From contig NZ_JAKUVC010000009.1 in NCBI RefSeq assembly GCF_026781265.1, positions 85,999 to 149,998 on the forward strand: 64,000 nt of DNA, written 5' to 3'. How positions within the stretch are numbered: the stretch's first letter is position 1; the number at the start of each line of letters is the position of its first letter. The position numbers and the translations under genes are program-made. The stretch is from Streptococcus sanguinis. Its GTDB lineage: Bacteria; Bacillota; Bacilli; Lactobacillales; Streptococcaceae. Positions 42,652-52,752 of the stretch are shown here, piece by piece. The notes beneath the pieces are model-generated. The model was not told the origin of the DNA and searched no databases. It worked only from the letters and a program-made list of their open reading frames with translations.

Positions 42652-43626
42652 ATGAAGACTGAAAACACAACTTTGCACGCTTTTAAGGCCCTAGCTTGCT
42701 TTAGTATTGTTTCCTTACACTTTCTTCTGCCGGGGCAATTTGGCGTTTTTTATCAAATTGTGGCTCGCTTTGCAGTTCCCTTTTTCATGATGCTGTCGGG
42801 CTATTTTTCCTTTAACATTTCCAGAGATAAGGTCAAGTATCGTCTCAAGCAGATGCTCCTTTTGACAGCTACCAATCTCCTTTTTTACGCGATTGTGCAT
42901 TTTGTCAACCTAGTGCTGACCAGAGAGTTAACAGAAAAGATGGCAGCTATAGATCTATCTGATTTTGCGGACTTTTTCCTCTTTAACAGTCCCAGAGACT
43001 TGATTGGCTCGGCTGCTACGCCGACTTGGTATTTGCTAGCGATTTCCTATATCTACACGCTTTATTTGGTTTTTTATAAGCATTTTCACCGCTTGACTAG
43101 CTTTGGTGTGTCTCTGTTCTTGTTGGTTCTGGCGTTTTGTATCGAGTTCAATATTAGTGACACTCTGTACTATCGCAACTTCCTGTTTATGGGTCTTCCC
43201 TTTTTCATTCTAGGGATGCAGTTTGCCAAGCATCGGGATCGGATTTTAGTCTACGACTTGTCTTTTATCAGGAAATGGGCGATTGGTCTAGGAATAATTG
43301 GCTTGATTCTGCTTGAGTACTATTTCATGGGTACGGAGTATGACCTCTATCCTAGTACCCTTTTGTCTTCCAGTGCAATTTTCTTCTACGCGGTCAGAAA
43401 TGGGAGCGATATTGACATTCCTGTTTTGAACAATATGGCTAAGAGATATGCCACCATGATTTATATCATTCATCCTTTCATTATCTTCATTTTCAAGTCG
43501 ATAATGCCTCGGAATACCATTTACAGTTTTGGCTTTTTTATCATTTTCTTACTGTCTTACTTGCTGAGCATAGCTTTTCAGAAAGCCATCAGGCCCAGAC
43601 TTATCAGTGCACTTCCAGCTCGGTGA
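42652..43626 (+). CDS. acyltransferase 3 family membrane protein
   Basis: The 324-residue product has about ten membrane helices and the acyltransferase-3 start TTLHAFKALACFSIVSLHF with the conserved His, then RFAVPFFMMLSGYF. Such enzymes O-acetylate or otherwise acylate surface sugars. Its neighbours suggest action on the nearby polysaccharide or another wall glycan (inference). No Shine-Dalgarno sequence precedes ATG 42652; the -10 box lies there instead, indicating a leaderless mRNA. Confidence 0.92.
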   Translation: MKTENTTLHAFKALACFSIVSLHFLLPGQFGVFYQIVARFAVPFFMMLSGYFSFNISRDKVKYRLKQMLLLTATNLLFYAIVHFVNLVLTRELTEKMAAIDLSDFADFFLFNSPRDLIGSAATPTWYLLAISYIYTLYLVFYKHFHRLTSFGVSLFLLVLAFCIEFNISDTLYYRNFLFMGLPFFILGMQFAKHRDRILVYDLSFIRKWAIGLGIIGLILLEYYFMGTEYDLYPSTLLSSSAIFFYAVRNGSDIDIPVLNNMAKRYATMIYIIHPFIIFIFKSIMPRNTIYSFGFFIIFLLSYLLSIAFQKAIRPRLISALPAR

Positions 43627-43666
43627 TGTAAGCTAGTATAGCTTATCCTCGCATTCACTCCAAACC

Positions 43667-43697
43667 AAAAGCAACAGATGATTTCTGTTGCTTTTCG
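43667..43697. terminator. bidirectional terminator between acyltransferase and pseudouridine synthase genes
   Basis: AAAAGCAACAG (43667-43677) and CTGTTGCTTTT (43685-43695) form a perfect hairpin usable on both strands. Confidence 0.88.
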
Positions 43698-43744
43698 TGG
43701 TTTATCTAGGATAAGGTTACAGTCTATCTCTCAGAGTAGAGCTT

Positions 43745-44617
43745 TTATGATTTCAGGCTGCTTAAGACCTTTTCAAAACTGTCGGAGCGAGCCTCGACAG
43801 TGATTTTTTCCAGAGTAAAAGGATGGGTGAAGGTCAGTCGATGAGCGTGGAGCATAAGCCGCCCTTGGGGTTGCGGATGATAGAGTGAGTCGCCGACCAG
43901 AGGATGTCCGTGGTGAGCCAGATGGACACGGATCTGATGGGTGCGGCCAGTCTTGAGTTGGCATTTGACCAAGGCAGCCTGTCCAAACTGCTTGAGCCGA
44001 GTCACATGAGTTTCTGCATAGAGTCCTTTCCGGGGGTCGACCAGCCGTTTCCTGCGGTCATGGCGGTCGCGGCCAATCTTGTCTTTATAGATAAGATTTT
44101 GGCTTGGAAACTTGCCTTGGACCAGAGTCCAATATTGGCGGCTGATTTCTCGCTTTTCCAGCAACCGATTGAGGATGGGCAGGACAAAGGGATTCTTGGC
44201 AAAGAGGACGGCACCGCTGGTTTCTTTATCCAGCCGGTGAACGACATAGCAGGTCTCACCGACATAGGCAGAAACATGATTAAGCAGGGCTAGCTCTGTT
44301 GGTTCATTAGCATGGGTTTTCATACCCTCAGGTTTATTGACGATGATGAGATGTTGGTCCTGATAGAGCTCTTCTACGAGTTCGCCATTTCCAAGCAAGA
44401 TTGTTTTTTGAGGATAATCCTCTTCATCAAATATCAGACAGATGTCATCTCCGGGTTTGACTACAGTCTGCCAGTTGATAGCTAGGCCGTTGACGGACAC
44501 ATGCTTCTTGGTCCGTAGAAAGTGCCGAATTTTTCGTGGAATGAGAAATTGTTCTTCCAGCAGCTCTTTGACTGTCATGGCAGGCAGTACATCTGGGATA
44601 GTGAGTGTGAATTTCAT
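43745..44617 (-). CDS. RluA-family pseudouridine synthase
   Basis: The 290-residue product has an N-terminal S4-like RNA-binding part (TVKELLEEQFLIPRKIRHFL), the catalytic Asp in VVHRLDKETSGAVLFAKN, and the C-terminal QLKTGRTHQIRVHLAHHGHPLVGDSLY, cited in part as KTGRTHQIRVHLA. It converts uridines in rRNA or tRNA to pseudouridine; RluD-like large-subunit rRNA is likely, but the target is not shown by sequence. ATG 44617 is divergent from pbp2A. Confidence 0.93.
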   Translation of the reverse strand: MKFTLTIPDVLPAMTVKELLEEQFLIPRKIRHFLRTKKHVSVNGLAINWQTVVKPGDDICLIFDEEDYPQKTILLGNGELVEELYQDQHLIIVNKPEGMKTHANEPTELALLNHVSAYVGETCYVVHRLDKETSGAVLFAKNPFVLPILNRLLEKREISRQYWTLVQGKFPSQNLIYKDKIGRDRHDRRKRLVDPRKGLYAETHVTRLKQFGQAALVKCQLKTGRTHQIRVHLAHHGHPLVGDSLYHPQPQGRLMLHAHRLTFTHPFTLEKITVEARSDSFEKVLSSLKS

Positions 44618-44757
44618 ACATTTATTGTAGCAGAAAGCTTGCTGTTTGGAAATAGGTAGTGTCGGATAAGGCTTGCTGCAGAGGCTTTTAAACGGCTATT
44701 TAATATACCCTTTTTCTTAAAAATAACTAAAAATCAGACGGGAAATAGGGTACTTTC

Positions 44758-44786
44758 TTGTCTGCACCTAAATAAGGTGATAAAAT
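44758..44786 (+). promoter_or_regulatory. pbp2A promoter placed close to the start codon
   Basis: TTGTCT (44758-44763), a 17-base spacer and an extended -10 TGATAAAAT (TAAAAT at 44781-44786). The ATG is at 44794, so the expected transcription start is at or one base before the start codon. Confidence 0.8.
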
Positions 44787-44793
44787 AAGGTTT

Positions 44794-47022
44794 ATGAAGA
44801 ATTTAAAAGATTTGTTTGAAAAATTAGTAGATTATTTTACCATACAGAAACCTCAAAAAGAAGCAGCAGAGGAGGTAGAGCTGACAGAAGAGCAGGCTAA
44901 GTCTGGACTCAGCCGTTCGGGCAAGGCCAAAAAGAAACCTCTCTCTCAGCACCCTATTCGCCGTTTTTGGCGCAGGTTTCATCTGACCAAGATATTCCTG
45001 ATTCTCGGCTTGACCTTTAGTCTGGTGGTCGGCGGCTATCTCTTTTATGTGGCTAAGACGACCAATGTCAAGGATTTGCAGAATGCCCTCAAAGCTACCA
45101 CGCTCATCTTTGATAAGGATGGCAATGAAGCAGGAAGTCTGTCTGGTCAGAAAGGGACTTATGTCGAGCTGACCGAGATTAGCCAAGACCTGCAGAATGC
45201 TGTCATCGCGACAGAGGACCGGACTTTCTATGAGAATGGCGGGATTAACTACAGTCGGTTTATTCTGGCTATCCTGACAGCCGGTCGTTCGGGTGGGGGA
45301 TCCACCATCACCCAGCAGCTGGCCAAGAATGCCTATCTGTCTCAGGACCAGACCATTGAGCGGAAAGCCAAGGAATTTTTCCTGGCTCTGGAAATCAATA
45401 AGAAATACAGCAAGCAGGAAATCCTGACCATGTACCTCAATAACTCCTATTTTGGAAATGGTGTCTGGGGTGTGGAGGATGCCTCTAAGAAATATTTCGG
45501 AGTTTCGGCTAGCCAGCTCAGTCTGGACCAGTCGGCTGTTCTGGCTGGTATGCTCAAAGGCCCAGAGATTTATAATCCGCTGTATTCAGTTGAAAATGCG
45601 ACCAATCGCCGCGATACGGTGCTGCAAAATATGGTTGCTGCAGGCTTTATTGATCAGGGGACGGCCGATCAGGCTGCCGCTGTAGGAATCGGTGGCCAGC
45701 TGGTTGATGCTTATGCCGGTAAGTCAGAAGACTACCGCTATCCTTCCTATTTCGATGCGGTCATCAATGAAGCGGTCAATGACTACGGCTTGACAGAAGA
45801 AGAGGTTGTCAATAATGGCTATCGCATTTACACGGAGTTGGATCAGAACTACCAAGCCAGCATGCAGGTTATTTACAGCAATGTCTCCCTCTTTCCTGTA
45901 GCAGAAGATGGCACTATGGCTGAATCAGGCAGTGTTGCCTTGGATCCCAAAACTGGCGGTGTCCGGGCATTAGTTGGACGAGTCAATAGTGCTGAGGGTT
46001 CAACTTTCAGAAGCTTTAACTATGCAACCCAGTCCTCTCGTAGCCCGGGTTCTACAATTAAGCCTTTGGTTGCTTATAGTCCGGCCGTCGCTGCTGGTTG
46101 GCCGACAGATAAGGAGCTGGATAATACCAGAACCACCTTTGGCGACTATACCATCAACAACTACGGCAATATCCAAAGTTCACCTACAGTTCCCATGTAT
46201 CAAGCCTTGGCAGAATCTCTGAACATTCCGGCTGTTTCAACTGTGGACCAGTTAGGCATTAACAAGGCATTTGAGTACGGGAAAAAGTTTGGTCTAAATA
46301 TGGATAAAGTCGATCAGACTTTGGGAGTAGCGCTAGGTGGCGGAGTCACGACCAATCCGTTGCAGATGGCTCAGGCCTACTCAGTCTTTGCCAACGGCGG
46401 CGTCATGAATGATGCCCATCTCATTACAAAAATTGAAAATGCTAGTGGTCAGGTCGTCAAGACCCATCGCCAAACCTCTACCCGGGTTCTTAATGGCTCA
46501 ACTACTGACAAGATGAACAGCATGATGCTGGGGACTTTCTCGAACGGTACAGGTATCTATGCGGCTCCGTATGGTTATACTATGGCTGGTAAGACCGGTA
46601 CGACTGAAACGGACTTTAACCCGGATCTATCAGGCGACCAATGGGTTATTGGCTATACGCCGGATGTGGTTATCAGCCAATGGCTAGGCTTTCCAAAAAC
46701 TGACGAAACCCACTATCTGACTGGGACCAGCGCAAATGAAGCCTCGGCGGTTTTTCGAAATGTTGCCAATAGCATCCTGCCATATACAGAAGGAACTTCC
46801 TTTGAAGGGCAAAAGAATGCCTATGCTGCTAACGGCATTGCCCCTGTGGACACCTATGGTACCGAGGAAACAGGTACTACAACCGAAAATAAAGACTTCC
46901 TGCAGGACGTTCAGGATCGAGCTCAAAATCTGGTGGATGAAGCCAAGAAGGCTATTGATGATACCGGTCTACCTGAGAAAGCTAAGAATCTCTGGGATAC
47001 TGTTACCAGCTGGTTTCAATAG
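44794..47022 (+). CDS. pbp2A: bifunctional penicillin-binding protein 2A
   Basis: The 742-residue class A PBP has a cytoplasmic N-terminus of about 65 residues and one membrane helix. The GT51 glycosyltransferase contains [12 protein letters not shown] near residue 140 and [13 protein letters not shown]. The transpeptidase has SPGSTIKP near 418, ESLNIPA (SxN) near 473 and AGKTGTTE near 599. It builds and cross-links peptidoglycan. The Thr/Glu/Lys-rich tail is usual. rpmG and secE follow, as in pneumococcus from memory. The transcript may be leaderless. Confidence 0.97.
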   Translation: MKNLKDLFEKLVDYFTIQKPQKEAAEEVELTEEQAKSGLSRSGKAKKKPLSQHPIRRFWRRFHLTKIFLILGLTFSLVVGGYLFYVAKTTNVKDLQNALKATTLIFDKDGNEAGSLSGQKGTYVELTEISQDLQNAVIATEDRTFYENGGINYSRFILAILTAGRSGGGSTITQQLAKNAYLSQDQTIERKAKEFFLALEINKKYSKQEILTMYLNNSYFGNGVWGVEDASKKYFGVSASQLSLDQSAVLAGMLKGPEIYNPLYSVENATNRRDTVLQNMVAAGFIDQGTADQAAAVGIGGQLVDAYAGKSEDYRYPSYFDAVINEAVNDYGLTEEEVVNNGYRIYTELDQNYQASMQVIYSNVSLFPVAEDGTMAESGSVALDPKTGGVRALVGRVNSAEGSTFRSFNYATQSSRSPGSTIKPLVAYSPAVAAGWPTDKELDNTRTTFGDYTINNYGNIQSSPTVPMYQALAESLNIPAVSTVDQLGINKAFEYGKKFGLNMDKVDQTLGVALGGGVTTNPLQMAQAYSVFANGGVMNDAHLITKIENASGQVVKTHRQTSTRVLNGSTTDKMNSMMLGTFSNGTGIYAAPYGYTMAGKTGTTETDFNPDLSGDQWVIGYTPDVVISQWLGFPKTDETHYLTGTSANEASAVFRNVANSILPYTEGTSFEGQKNAYAANGIAPVDTYGTEETGTTTENKDFLQDVQDRAQNLVDEAKKAIDDTGLPEKAKNLWDTVTSWFQ

Positions 47023-47043
47023 GATTTAAAAGAACTGAACGAC

Positions 47044-47072
47044 TTGTCAAAAGTATAGAATCCTGCTATAAT
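47044..47072 (+). promoter_or_regulatory. rpmG-secE promoter
   Basis: TTGTCA (47044-47049), a 17-base spacer and an extended -10 TGCTATAAT (TATAAT at 47067-47072). Confidence 0.88.
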
Positions 47073-47090
47073 AAGAAAGATGGAGGCGTT

Positions 47091-47243
47091 ATGGCATTAA
47101 AAAAAGCGAGTCTAGCGTGTACAGTCTGTGGTTCTAGGAACTACTCGGTTAAGCTCAGTAGCACTCCAAAACCAACGCGTTTAGAAGTTAATAAATTTTG
47201 TAAGCATTGTAGTAAATACACCCTGCATAAAGAAACTAGATAG
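47091..47243 (+). CDS. rpmG: 50S ribosomal protein L33
   Basis: ATG 47091 to TAG 47243 encodes 50 residues beginning [18 protein letters not shown]. Two zinc-type CxxC pairs are present (CTVC and CKHC). GGAGG lies seven bases upstream. Streptococci have several L33 copies; this one keeps its cysteines. It overlaps the ribosome site of secE and shares its promoter. Confidence 0.95.
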   Translation: MALKKASLACTVCGSRNYSVKLSSTPKPTRLEVNKFCKHCSKYTLHKETR

Positions 47244-47252
47244 GAGATTGTT

Positions 47253-47432
47253 GTGAAATTCTTTAAAGATGTTTTTAAACTATTGAAAGATACAACTTGG
47301 CCTACCCGAAAAGAAAGATGGACAGATTTTATCTCTGTCATGGAATATACTGCATTCTTTGTAGTGATCATCTATATCTTTGACAAAGTAGTGGCAAGCG
47401 GTCTTTTCCAGATTCTGAATATTTTTTCTTAA
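47253..47432 (+). CDS. secE: preprotein translocase subunit SecE
   Basis: GTG 47253 to TAA 47432 encodes 59 residues: an amphipathic start MKFFKDVFKLLKDTTWPTRKE, with the conserved W-P-T/S, then one membrane helix (YTAFFVVIIYIFDKVV). It is the small clamp subunit of SecYEG. TAGGAG precedes the GTG. Normally nusG follows; here a terminator follows and no nusG is in the window. Confidence 0.95.
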   Translation: MKFFKDVFKLLKDTTWPTRKERWTDFISVMEYTAFFVVIIYIFDKVVASGLFQILNIFS

Positions 47433-47480
47433 TGATTTAAGTAGAAATAAAAAAGGCTACAACAGGCATATCATTCAAAG

Positions 47481-47515
47481 TCCCACCTATTGTGAGTAGG
47501 TGGGATTTTTTTCTT
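47481..47515 (+). terminator. terminator after secE
   Basis: TCCCACCTA (47481-47489) and TAGGTGGGA (47497-47505) are followed by seven T. Confidence 0.92.
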
Positions 47516-47726
47516 TAAAGAATTTAAAGATTTTTATAGATATTGTCAGAAAGGGGCTCAAATGATATTTTAATTATATTAAGAGATGCTGTTAGATTAT
47601 TTGAAACAACCGGAAAAATAAAATAATATTTAAATTTAAAAGAATTATTTTGCTTAAGGTTTATAAATAGAAACTTTTGATAATTTAACAAGAAATAAAA
47701 AAGTTATAAAAAATTACTCAAATCCC
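47516..47726. other. AT-rich non-coding gap upstream of the S10 promoter
   Basis: About 210 bases of very AT-rich sequence without an ORF, between the secE terminator and the S10 promoter. It may work as an UP-element-like region. No nusG remnant or insertion sequence is recognisable. Confidence 0.6.
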
Positions 47727-47755
47727 TTGCAATGACTGGTTCTTTGTGTTAAGAT
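47727..47755 (+). promoter_or_regulatory. promoter of the S10 ribosomal operon
   Basis: TTGCAA (47727-47732), a 17-base spacer and an extended -10 TGTTAAGAT (TAAGAT at 47750-47755), with A/T-rich sequence upstream. Confidence 0.85.
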
Positions 47756-47761
47756 ACTATG

Positions 47762-47893
47762 GTACTGTAAAAATACAGTGTGTAGCTTTGATGCAAGAGG
47801 TTGCGACACGCTCGGTTGCATTGCCACGCAATTGCCTGTCGGTTTTCTTGTGGAGCTAGCCTATTATCTTAAATAGACGAAAAGGAGAAAAAG
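47762..47893 (+). promoter_or_regulatory. structured leader of the S10 operon
   Basis: The 5' untranslated region of about 130 nt contains several possible stems (for example around GAGGTTGCGACACGCTCGG and GTTGCATTGCCACGCAATTGC). It ends in a Shine-Dalgarno AAAAGGAG. As I recall, this sequence is strongly conserved ahead of rpsJ in streptococci. Autoregulation by a ribosomal protein such as L4 is a reasonable inference. Confidence 0.55.
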
Positions 47894-48202
47894 ATGGCAA
47901 ACAAAAAAATCCGCATCCGTTTGAAAGCTTACGAACATCGTACACTTGATACAGCGGCTGCAAAAATCGTAGAAACTGCTACTCGTACTGGTGCTGAAGT
48001 TGCGGGTCCAATCCCACTTCCAACTGAGCGTAGCCTCTACACAATCATTCGTGCGACTCACAAATACAAAGACTCTCGCGAACAATTTGAAATGCGTACT
48101 CACAAACGCTTGATCGATATCATCAACCCAACTCAAAAAACAGTTGACGCTTTGATGAAATTGGATCTTCCAAGTGGTGTGAACGTAGAGATTAAACTTT
48201 AA
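47894..48202 (+). CDS. rpsJ: 30S ribosomal protein S10
   Basis: The 102-residue product starts [20 protein letters not shown] and contains the loop [28 protein letters not shown] ([19 protein letters not shown]). It is the first gene of the S10 operon; S10 also acts as NusE in antitermination. AAAAGGAG precedes the ATG. Confidence 0.99.
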   Translation: MANKKIRIRLKAYEHRTLDTAAAKIVETATRTGAEVAGPIPLPTERSLYTIIRATHKYKDSREQFEMRTHKRLIDIINPTQKTVDALMKLDLPSGVNVEIKL

Positions 48203-48285
48203 TCTAAAGCTTGATCTAAACCAGAGCATGAAAAACGCTCGTTAAAAACTTTTTGAAAAAATTATAGAAAAGGAAACATTTTCTC

Positions 48286-48912
48286 ATGACAAAAGGAATC
48301 TTAGGGAAAAAAGTGGGAATGACTCAAATCTTCACTGAAGCTGGCGAATTAATCCCTGTAACTGTTGTTGAAGCAGCTCCAAACGTTGTTCTTCAAGTTA
48401 AAACAGTTGAAACAGATGGTTACAACGCAGTTCAAGTTGGTTTTGATGACCTTCGTGACGTATTGAGCAACAAACCTGCCAAAGGCCATGTAGCGAAAGC
48501 TAACACAGCTCCTAAGCGCTTCATTCGTGAATTCAAAAACATTGAAGGCTTGGAAGTAGGAGCAGAAATCACTGTCGATACATTCGAAGCTGGTGATGTT
48601 GTTGATGTAACAGGAACTTCAAAAGGTAAAGGTTTCCAAGGTGTTATCAAACGCCACGGCCAATCTCGTGGTCCAATGGCTCACGGTTCACGCTACCACC
48701 GTCGTCCTGGTTCAATGGGACCAGTTGCGCCAAACCGCGTCTTCAAAAACAAACGCTTGGCTGGACGTATGGGTGGCAACCGTGTAACGATTCAAAACCT
48801 TGAAATCGTACAGGTTGTTCCAGAGAAGAACGTTATCTTGATTAAAGGTAACGTACCAGGTGCTAAGAAATCTCTTATCACTATCAAGTCAGCAGTTAAA
48901 GCTGGTAAATAA
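48286..48912 (+). CDS. rplC: 50S ribosomal protein L3
   Basis: The 208-residue product begins [18 protein letters not shown] and contains the conserved [16 protein letters not shown] and RRPGSMGPV region with the Gln that is methylated in some bacteria. It binds 23S rRNA early in assembly. The 83-base gap upstream has no clear structure. Confidence 0.99.
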   Translation: MTKGILGKKVGMTQIFTEAGELIPVTVVEAAPNVVLQVKTVETDGYNAVQVGFDDLRDVLSNKPAKGHVAKANTAPKRFIREFKNIEGLEVGAEITVDTFEAGDVVDVTGTSKGKGFQGVIKRHGQSRGPMAHGSRYHRRPGSMGPVAPNRVFKNKRLAGRMGGNRVTIQNLEIVQVVPEKNVILIKGNVPGAKKSLITIKSAVKAGK

Positions 48913-48936
48913 TAAAGAAAGGGGAAATCAGTCACA

Positions 48937-49560
48937 ATGGCAAACGTAAAATTATTTGACCAAACTGGTAAAGAAGCTGGTGAAGTAGTTCTGAACGATG
49001 CGGTCTTTGGTATTGAACCAAATGAATCAGTTGTTTTTGATGTTATCATCAGCCAACGCGCTAGCCTTCGTCAAGGAACTCACGCTGTTAAAAACCGTTC
49101 TGCAGTATCAGGCGGCGGACGCAAACCATGGCGTCAAAAAGGAACTGGACGTGCTCGTCAAGGTTCTATCCGCTCTCCACAATGGCGTGGCGGTGGTATC
49201 GTATTCGGTCCAACTCCTCGTTCATATGCTTACAAACTTCCACGTAAAGTTCGTAGATTGGCATTGAAATCAGTTTACTCTGAAAAAGTTGCTGAAAACA
49301 AATTCGTAGCTGTAGACAGCCTTTCATTTACAGCTCCAAAAACTGCTGAGTTTGCAAAAGTGCTTGCTGCACTGAGCATCGATACGAAAGTTCTTGTTAT
49401 CCTTGAAGAAGGAAATGAATTCGCTGCACTTTCAGCTCGCAACCTTCCAAATGTGAAAGTTGCAACTGCAACAACTGCAAGCGTTCTGGACATCGTAAAC
49501 AGCGATAAACTTCTGGTTACTCAGGCAGCTATCTCTAAAATTGAGGAGGTTCTTGCATAA
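48937..49560 (+). CDS. rplD: 50S ribosomal protein L4
   Basis: The 207-residue product has the exit-tunnel loop with [20 protein letters not shown] and [14 protein letters not shown]. In E. coli L4 is also the repressor of this operon. Its stop overlaps the rplW start by one base. Confidence 0.99.
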   Translation: MANVKLFDQTGKEAGEVVLNDAVFGIEPNESVVFDVIISQRASLRQGTHAVKNRSAVSGGGRKPWRQKGTGRARQGSIRSPQWRGGGIVFGPTPRSYAYKLPRKVRRLALKSVYSEKVAENKFVAVDSLSFTAPKTAEFAKVLAALSIDTKVLVILEEGNEFAALSARNLPNVKVATATTASVLDIVNSDKLLVTQAAISKIEEVLA

Positions 49561-49856
49561 TGAATTTGTACGACGTAATCAAAAAACCTGTTATCACTGA
49601 AGGCTCAATGTCTCAGTACGAAGCAGGCAAATACGTATTTGAAGTGGACACTCGCGCTCACAAGCTCTTGATCAAGCAAGCTGTTGAAGCTGCTTTTGAA
49701 GGAGTTAAGGTTGCTAACGTTAACACTATCAATGTAAAACCAAAAGCAAAACGCGTTGGACGCTACACTGGTTTTACAAACAAAACTAAAAAAGCTATCG
49801 TAACACTGACAGCTGATTCTAAAGCAATCGAGTTGTTCGGTGCAGAAGAAGAATAA
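49560..49856 (+). CDS. rplW: 50S ribosomal protein L23
   Basis: The 98-residue product begins [17 protein letters not shown] and contains [20 protein letters not shown]. It lies at the tunnel exit and docks trigger factor and SRP. ATG overlaps the rplD stop (TAATG), with GAGGAGG-like GAGGAGGTT inside the end of rplD as ribosome site. Confidence 0.99.
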   Translation: MNLYDVIKKPVITEGSMSQYEAGKYVFEVDTRAHKLLIKQAVEAAFEGVKVANVNTINVKPKAKRVGRYTGFTNKTKKAIVTLTADSKAIELFGAEEE

Positions 49857-49873
49857 TCTAAGGAGGAAATATC

Positions 49874-50707
49874 GTGGGAATTCGTGTTTATAAACCAACA
49901 ACAAACGGTCGCCGTAATATGACTTCTTTGGATTTCGCTGAAATCACTACCAGCACTCCAGAAAAATCTTTGCTTGTTTCTTTGAAGAGCAAGGCAGGAC
50001 GTAATAACAACGGTCGCATCACTGTTCGTCACCAAGGTGGCGGCCACAAGCGTCACTACCGTTTGATTGACTTCAAGCGTAACAAAGACGCTGTTGAAGC
50101 AGTTGTAAAAACAATCGAGTATGATCCAAATCGTTCAGCAAACATCGCTTTGGTTCACTACACTGACGGTGTGAAGGCTTATATCATCGCTCCTAAAGGT
50201 CTTGAAGTTGGTCAACGCATCGTTTCAGGTCCTGAAGCAGATATCAAAGTCGGAAACGCTCTTCCGCTTGCTAACATCCCAGTTGGTACTTTGGTTCACA
50301 ACATTGAGTTGAAGCCAGGCCGCGGTGGAGAATTGGTTCGTGCTGCTGGAGCTTCTGCTCAAGTATTGGGTCAAGAAGGTAAGTACACTCTTGTTCGTCT
50401 TCAATCAGGCGAAGTTCGTATGATTCTTGGTACTTGCCGCGCTACAGTTGGTGTTGTCGGAAACGAACGACATGGACTTGTAAACCTTGGTAAAGCAGGA
50501 CGTAGCCGTTGGAAAGGTATCCGCCCAACAGTTCGCGGTTCTGTAATGAACCCTAACGATCACCCACACGGTGGTGGTGAAGGTAAAGCACCAGTTGGTC
50601 GTAAAGCGCCATCTACTCCATGGGGCAAACCTGCTCTTGGACTTAAAACTCGTAACAAAAAAGCGAAATCTGACAAACTTATCGTTCGTCGTCGCAACGA
50701 GAAATAA
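49874..50707 (+). CDS. rplB: 50S ribosomal protein L2
   Basis: The 277-residue product starts at GTG 49874 after AGGAGG. It contains [20 protein letters not shown], cited in part as [17 protein letters not shown], and the essential [16 protein letters not shown] region near the peptidyl transferase centre. It is full length. Confidence 0.99.
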   Translation: MGIRVYKPTTNGRRNMTSLDFAEITTSTPEKSLLVSLKSKAGRNNNGRITVRHQGGGHKRHYRLIDFKRNKDAVEAVVKTIEYDPNRSANIALVHYTDGVKAYIIAPKGLEVGQRIVSGPEADIKVGNALPLANIPVGTLVHNIELKPGRGGELVRAAGASAQVLGQEGKYTLVRLQSGEVRMILGTCRATVGVVGNERHGLVNLGKAGRSRWKGIRPTVRGSVMNPNDHPHGGGEGKAPVGRKAPSTPWGKPALGLKTRNKKAKSDKLIVRRRNEK

Positions 50708-50736
50708 TTTAAAACAATCTATCCGCCAGCTCGGTA

Positions 50737-50754
50737 GCGCTGCTTAGTCAGCGC
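50737..50754 (+). promoter_or_regulatory. hairpin between rplB and rpsS
   Basis: GCGCTG (50737-50742) and CAGCGC (50749-50754) form a small stem in the 85-base gap, without a T run. It may be an mRNA processing or stability element. Confidence 0.4.
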
Positions 50755-50792
50755 AGGCCGCTGTGGTACTTATTTAAAGGAGAAAATATAAA

Positions 50793-51074
50793 ATGGGACG
50801 CAGTCTTAAAAAAGGACCTTTCGTCGATGAGCATCTGATGAAGAAAGTTGAAGCTCAAGCTAACGACGAAAAGAAAAAAGTCATCAAAACTTGGTCACGT
50901 CGTTCAACGATTTTCCCAAGTTTCATTGGTTACACAATCGCAGTTTATGACGGACGTAAACACGTGCCTGTTTACATCCAGGAAGACATGGTAGGTCACA
51001 AGCTTGGTGAATTTGCGCCAACTCGTACTTACAAGGGTCACGCTGCAGACGACAAGAAAACACGTAGAAAATAA
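50793..51074 (+). CDS. rpsS: 30S ribosomal protein S19
   Basis: The 93-residue product begins [20 protein letters not shown] and contains [20 protein letters not shown] and [15 protein letters not shown]. It sits in the head of the small subunit with S13. AAAGGAG precedes the ATG. Confidence 0.99.
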
Positions 51075-51085
51075 GGAGAACATAA

Positions 51086-51430
51086 ATGGCAGAAATTACT
51101 TCAGCTAAAGCAATGGCTCGTACAGTGCGTGTTTCACCTCGTAAATCTCGTCTGGTTCTTGACAATATTCGTGGTAAAAACGTCGCTGACGCAATCGCAA
51201 TCTTGAAATTCACGCCAAACAAAGCTGCTGGCATTATCGAAAAAGTTTTGAACTCTGCAATCGCTAATGCTGAAAACAACTTTGGTTTGGAAAAAGCAAA
51301 CTTGGTAGTATCTGAAGCTTTCGCAAACGAAGGACCAACTATGAAACGTTTCCGTCCGCGCGCTAAAGGTTCAGCTTCACCAATCAACAAACGCACAAGC
51401 CACATCACTGTGGTCGTTGCAGAAAAATAA
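51086..51430 (+). CDS. rplV: 50S ribosomal protein L22
   Basis: The 114-residue product has [19 protein letters not shown] and the tunnel loop [20 protein letters not shown], where macrolide resistance changes occur; the loop appears normal length. TAAGGAGA precedes the ATG. Confidence 0.99.
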   Translation: MAEITSAKAMARTVRVSPRKSRLVLDNIRGKNVADAIAILKFTPNKAAGIIEKVLNSAIANAENNFGLEKANLVVSEAFANEGPTMKRFRPRAKGSASPINKRTSHITVVVAEK

Positions 51431-51442
51431 GGAGGTAACATC

Positions 51443-52096
51443 GTGGGTCAAAAAGTACATCCAATTGGTATGCGTGTCGGCATCATCCGTGATTGGGATG
51501 CCAAATGGTATGCTGAAAAAGAATACGCGGATTACCTTCATGAAGATCTTGCAATCCGTAAATTCGTTCAAAAAGAATTGGCTGACGCAGCCATTTCAAC
51601 TATTGAAATTGAACGCGCAGTAAACAAAGTAAACGTTTCTCTTCACACTGCTAAGCCAGGTATGGTTATCGGTAAAGGCGGAGCAAACGTTGATGCACTC
51701 CGTGCAAAACTCAACAAATTGACTGGAAAACAAGTCCACATCAACATCATCGAAATCAAGCGTCCTGACTTGGATGCGCATCTGGTTGGTGAAGGAATTG
51801 CTCGCCAGCTTGAGCAGCGTGTTGCTTTCCGTCGTGCTCAAAAACAAGCTATCCAACGTACAATGCGTGCAGGAGCTAAAGGAATCAAAACTCAAGTATC
51901 AGGTCGTTTGAATGGTGCAGATATTGCCCGCAGCGAAGGTTACTCTGAGGGAACTGTTCCGCTTCACACTCTTCGTGCGGATATCGATTACGCTTGGGAA
52001 GAAGCTGACACTACTTACGGTAAACTGGGTGTTAAAGTCTGGATCTACCGTGGAGAAGTTCTTCCAGCTCGTAAAAACACTAAAGGAGGTAAATAA
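51443..52096 (+). CDS. rpsC: 30S ribosomal protein S3
   Basis: The 217-residue product begins [21 protein letters not shown] from GTG 51443 after AAGGAGG. The KH domain [18 protein letters not shown] and the C-terminal [16 protein letters not shown] are present. It helps form the mRNA entry site. Confidence 0.99.
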   Translation: MGQKVHPIGMRVGIIRDWDAKWYAEKEYADYLHEDLAIRKFVQKELADAAISTIEIERAVNKVNVSLHTAKPGMVIGKGGANVDALRAKLNKLTGKQVHINIIEIKRPDLDAHLVGEGIARQLEQRVAFRRAQKQAIQRTMRAGAKGIKTQVSGRLNGADIARSEGYSEGTVPLHTLRADIDYAWEEADTTYGKLGVKVWIYRGEVLPARKNTKGGK

Positions 52097-52099
52097 CCA

Positions 52100-52513
52100 A
52101 TGTTAGTACCTAAACGTGTTAAACACCGTCGCGAATTCCGTGGAAAAATGCGCGGTGAAGCTAAAGGCGGAAAAGAAGTAGCATTTGGAGAATACGGTCT
52201 TCAAGCAACTACTAGCCACTGGATCACTAACCGCCAAATCGAAGCTGCCCGTATCGCTATGACTCGTTACATGAAACGTGGTGGTAAAGTTTGGATTAAA
52301 ATCTTCCCACACAAATCATACACTGCAAAAGCTATCGGTGTACGGATGGGATCTGGTAAAGGTGCTCCAGAAGGTTGGGTTGCACCAGTTAAGCGTGGCA
52401 AAGTAATGTTTGAAGTTGCTGGCGTTTCAGAAGAAATCGCTCGCGAAGCGCTTCGCCTTGCAAGCCACAAACTTCCAGTTAAATGTAAATTCGTAAAACG
52501 TGAAGCAGAATAA
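52100..52513 (+). CDS. rplP: 50S ribosomal protein L16
   Basis: The 137-residue product begins [20 protein letters not shown] and contains [29 protein letters not shown], cited in part as [18 protein letters not shown]. It binds near the A-site tRNA elbow. Only three bases separate it from rpsC; AAAGGAGG lies inside the end of rpsC. Confidence 0.99.
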   Translation: MLVPKRVKHRREFRGKMRGEAKGGKEVAFGEYGLQATTSHWITNRQIEAARIAMTRYMKRGGKVWIKIFPHKSYTAKAIGVRMGSGKGAPEGWVAPVKRGKVMFEVAGVSEEIAREALRLASHKLPVKCKFVKREAE

Positions 52514-52522
52514 GGAGAAGGC

Positions 52523-52729
52523 ATGAAACTTAATGAAGTAAAAGAATTTGTTAAAGAACTTCGTGGTCTTTCTCAAGAAGAACTCGCGAAGCGTGAAAAT
52601 GAATTGAAGAAAGAATTGTTTGATCTTCGTTTCCAAGCAGCTGCAGGCCAATTGGAACAGACAGCTCGCCTGAAAGAAGTAAAAAAACAAATCGCTCGTA
52701 TCAAAACTGTTCAATCAGAAGTTAAATAA
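52523..52729 (+). CDS. rpmC: 50S ribosomal protein L29
   Basis: The 68-residue product is two antiparallel helices: [20 protein letters not shown], then [22 protein letters not shown]. It lies at the tunnel exit beside L23. ATG 52523 follows AAGGAGAAGG. Confidence 0.99.
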   Translation: MKLNEVKEFVKELRGLSQEELAKRENELKKELFDLRFQAAAGQLEQTARLKEVKKQIARIKTVQSEVK

Positions 52730-52752
52730 TAGACTAGGGAAGGAGAATTTCA

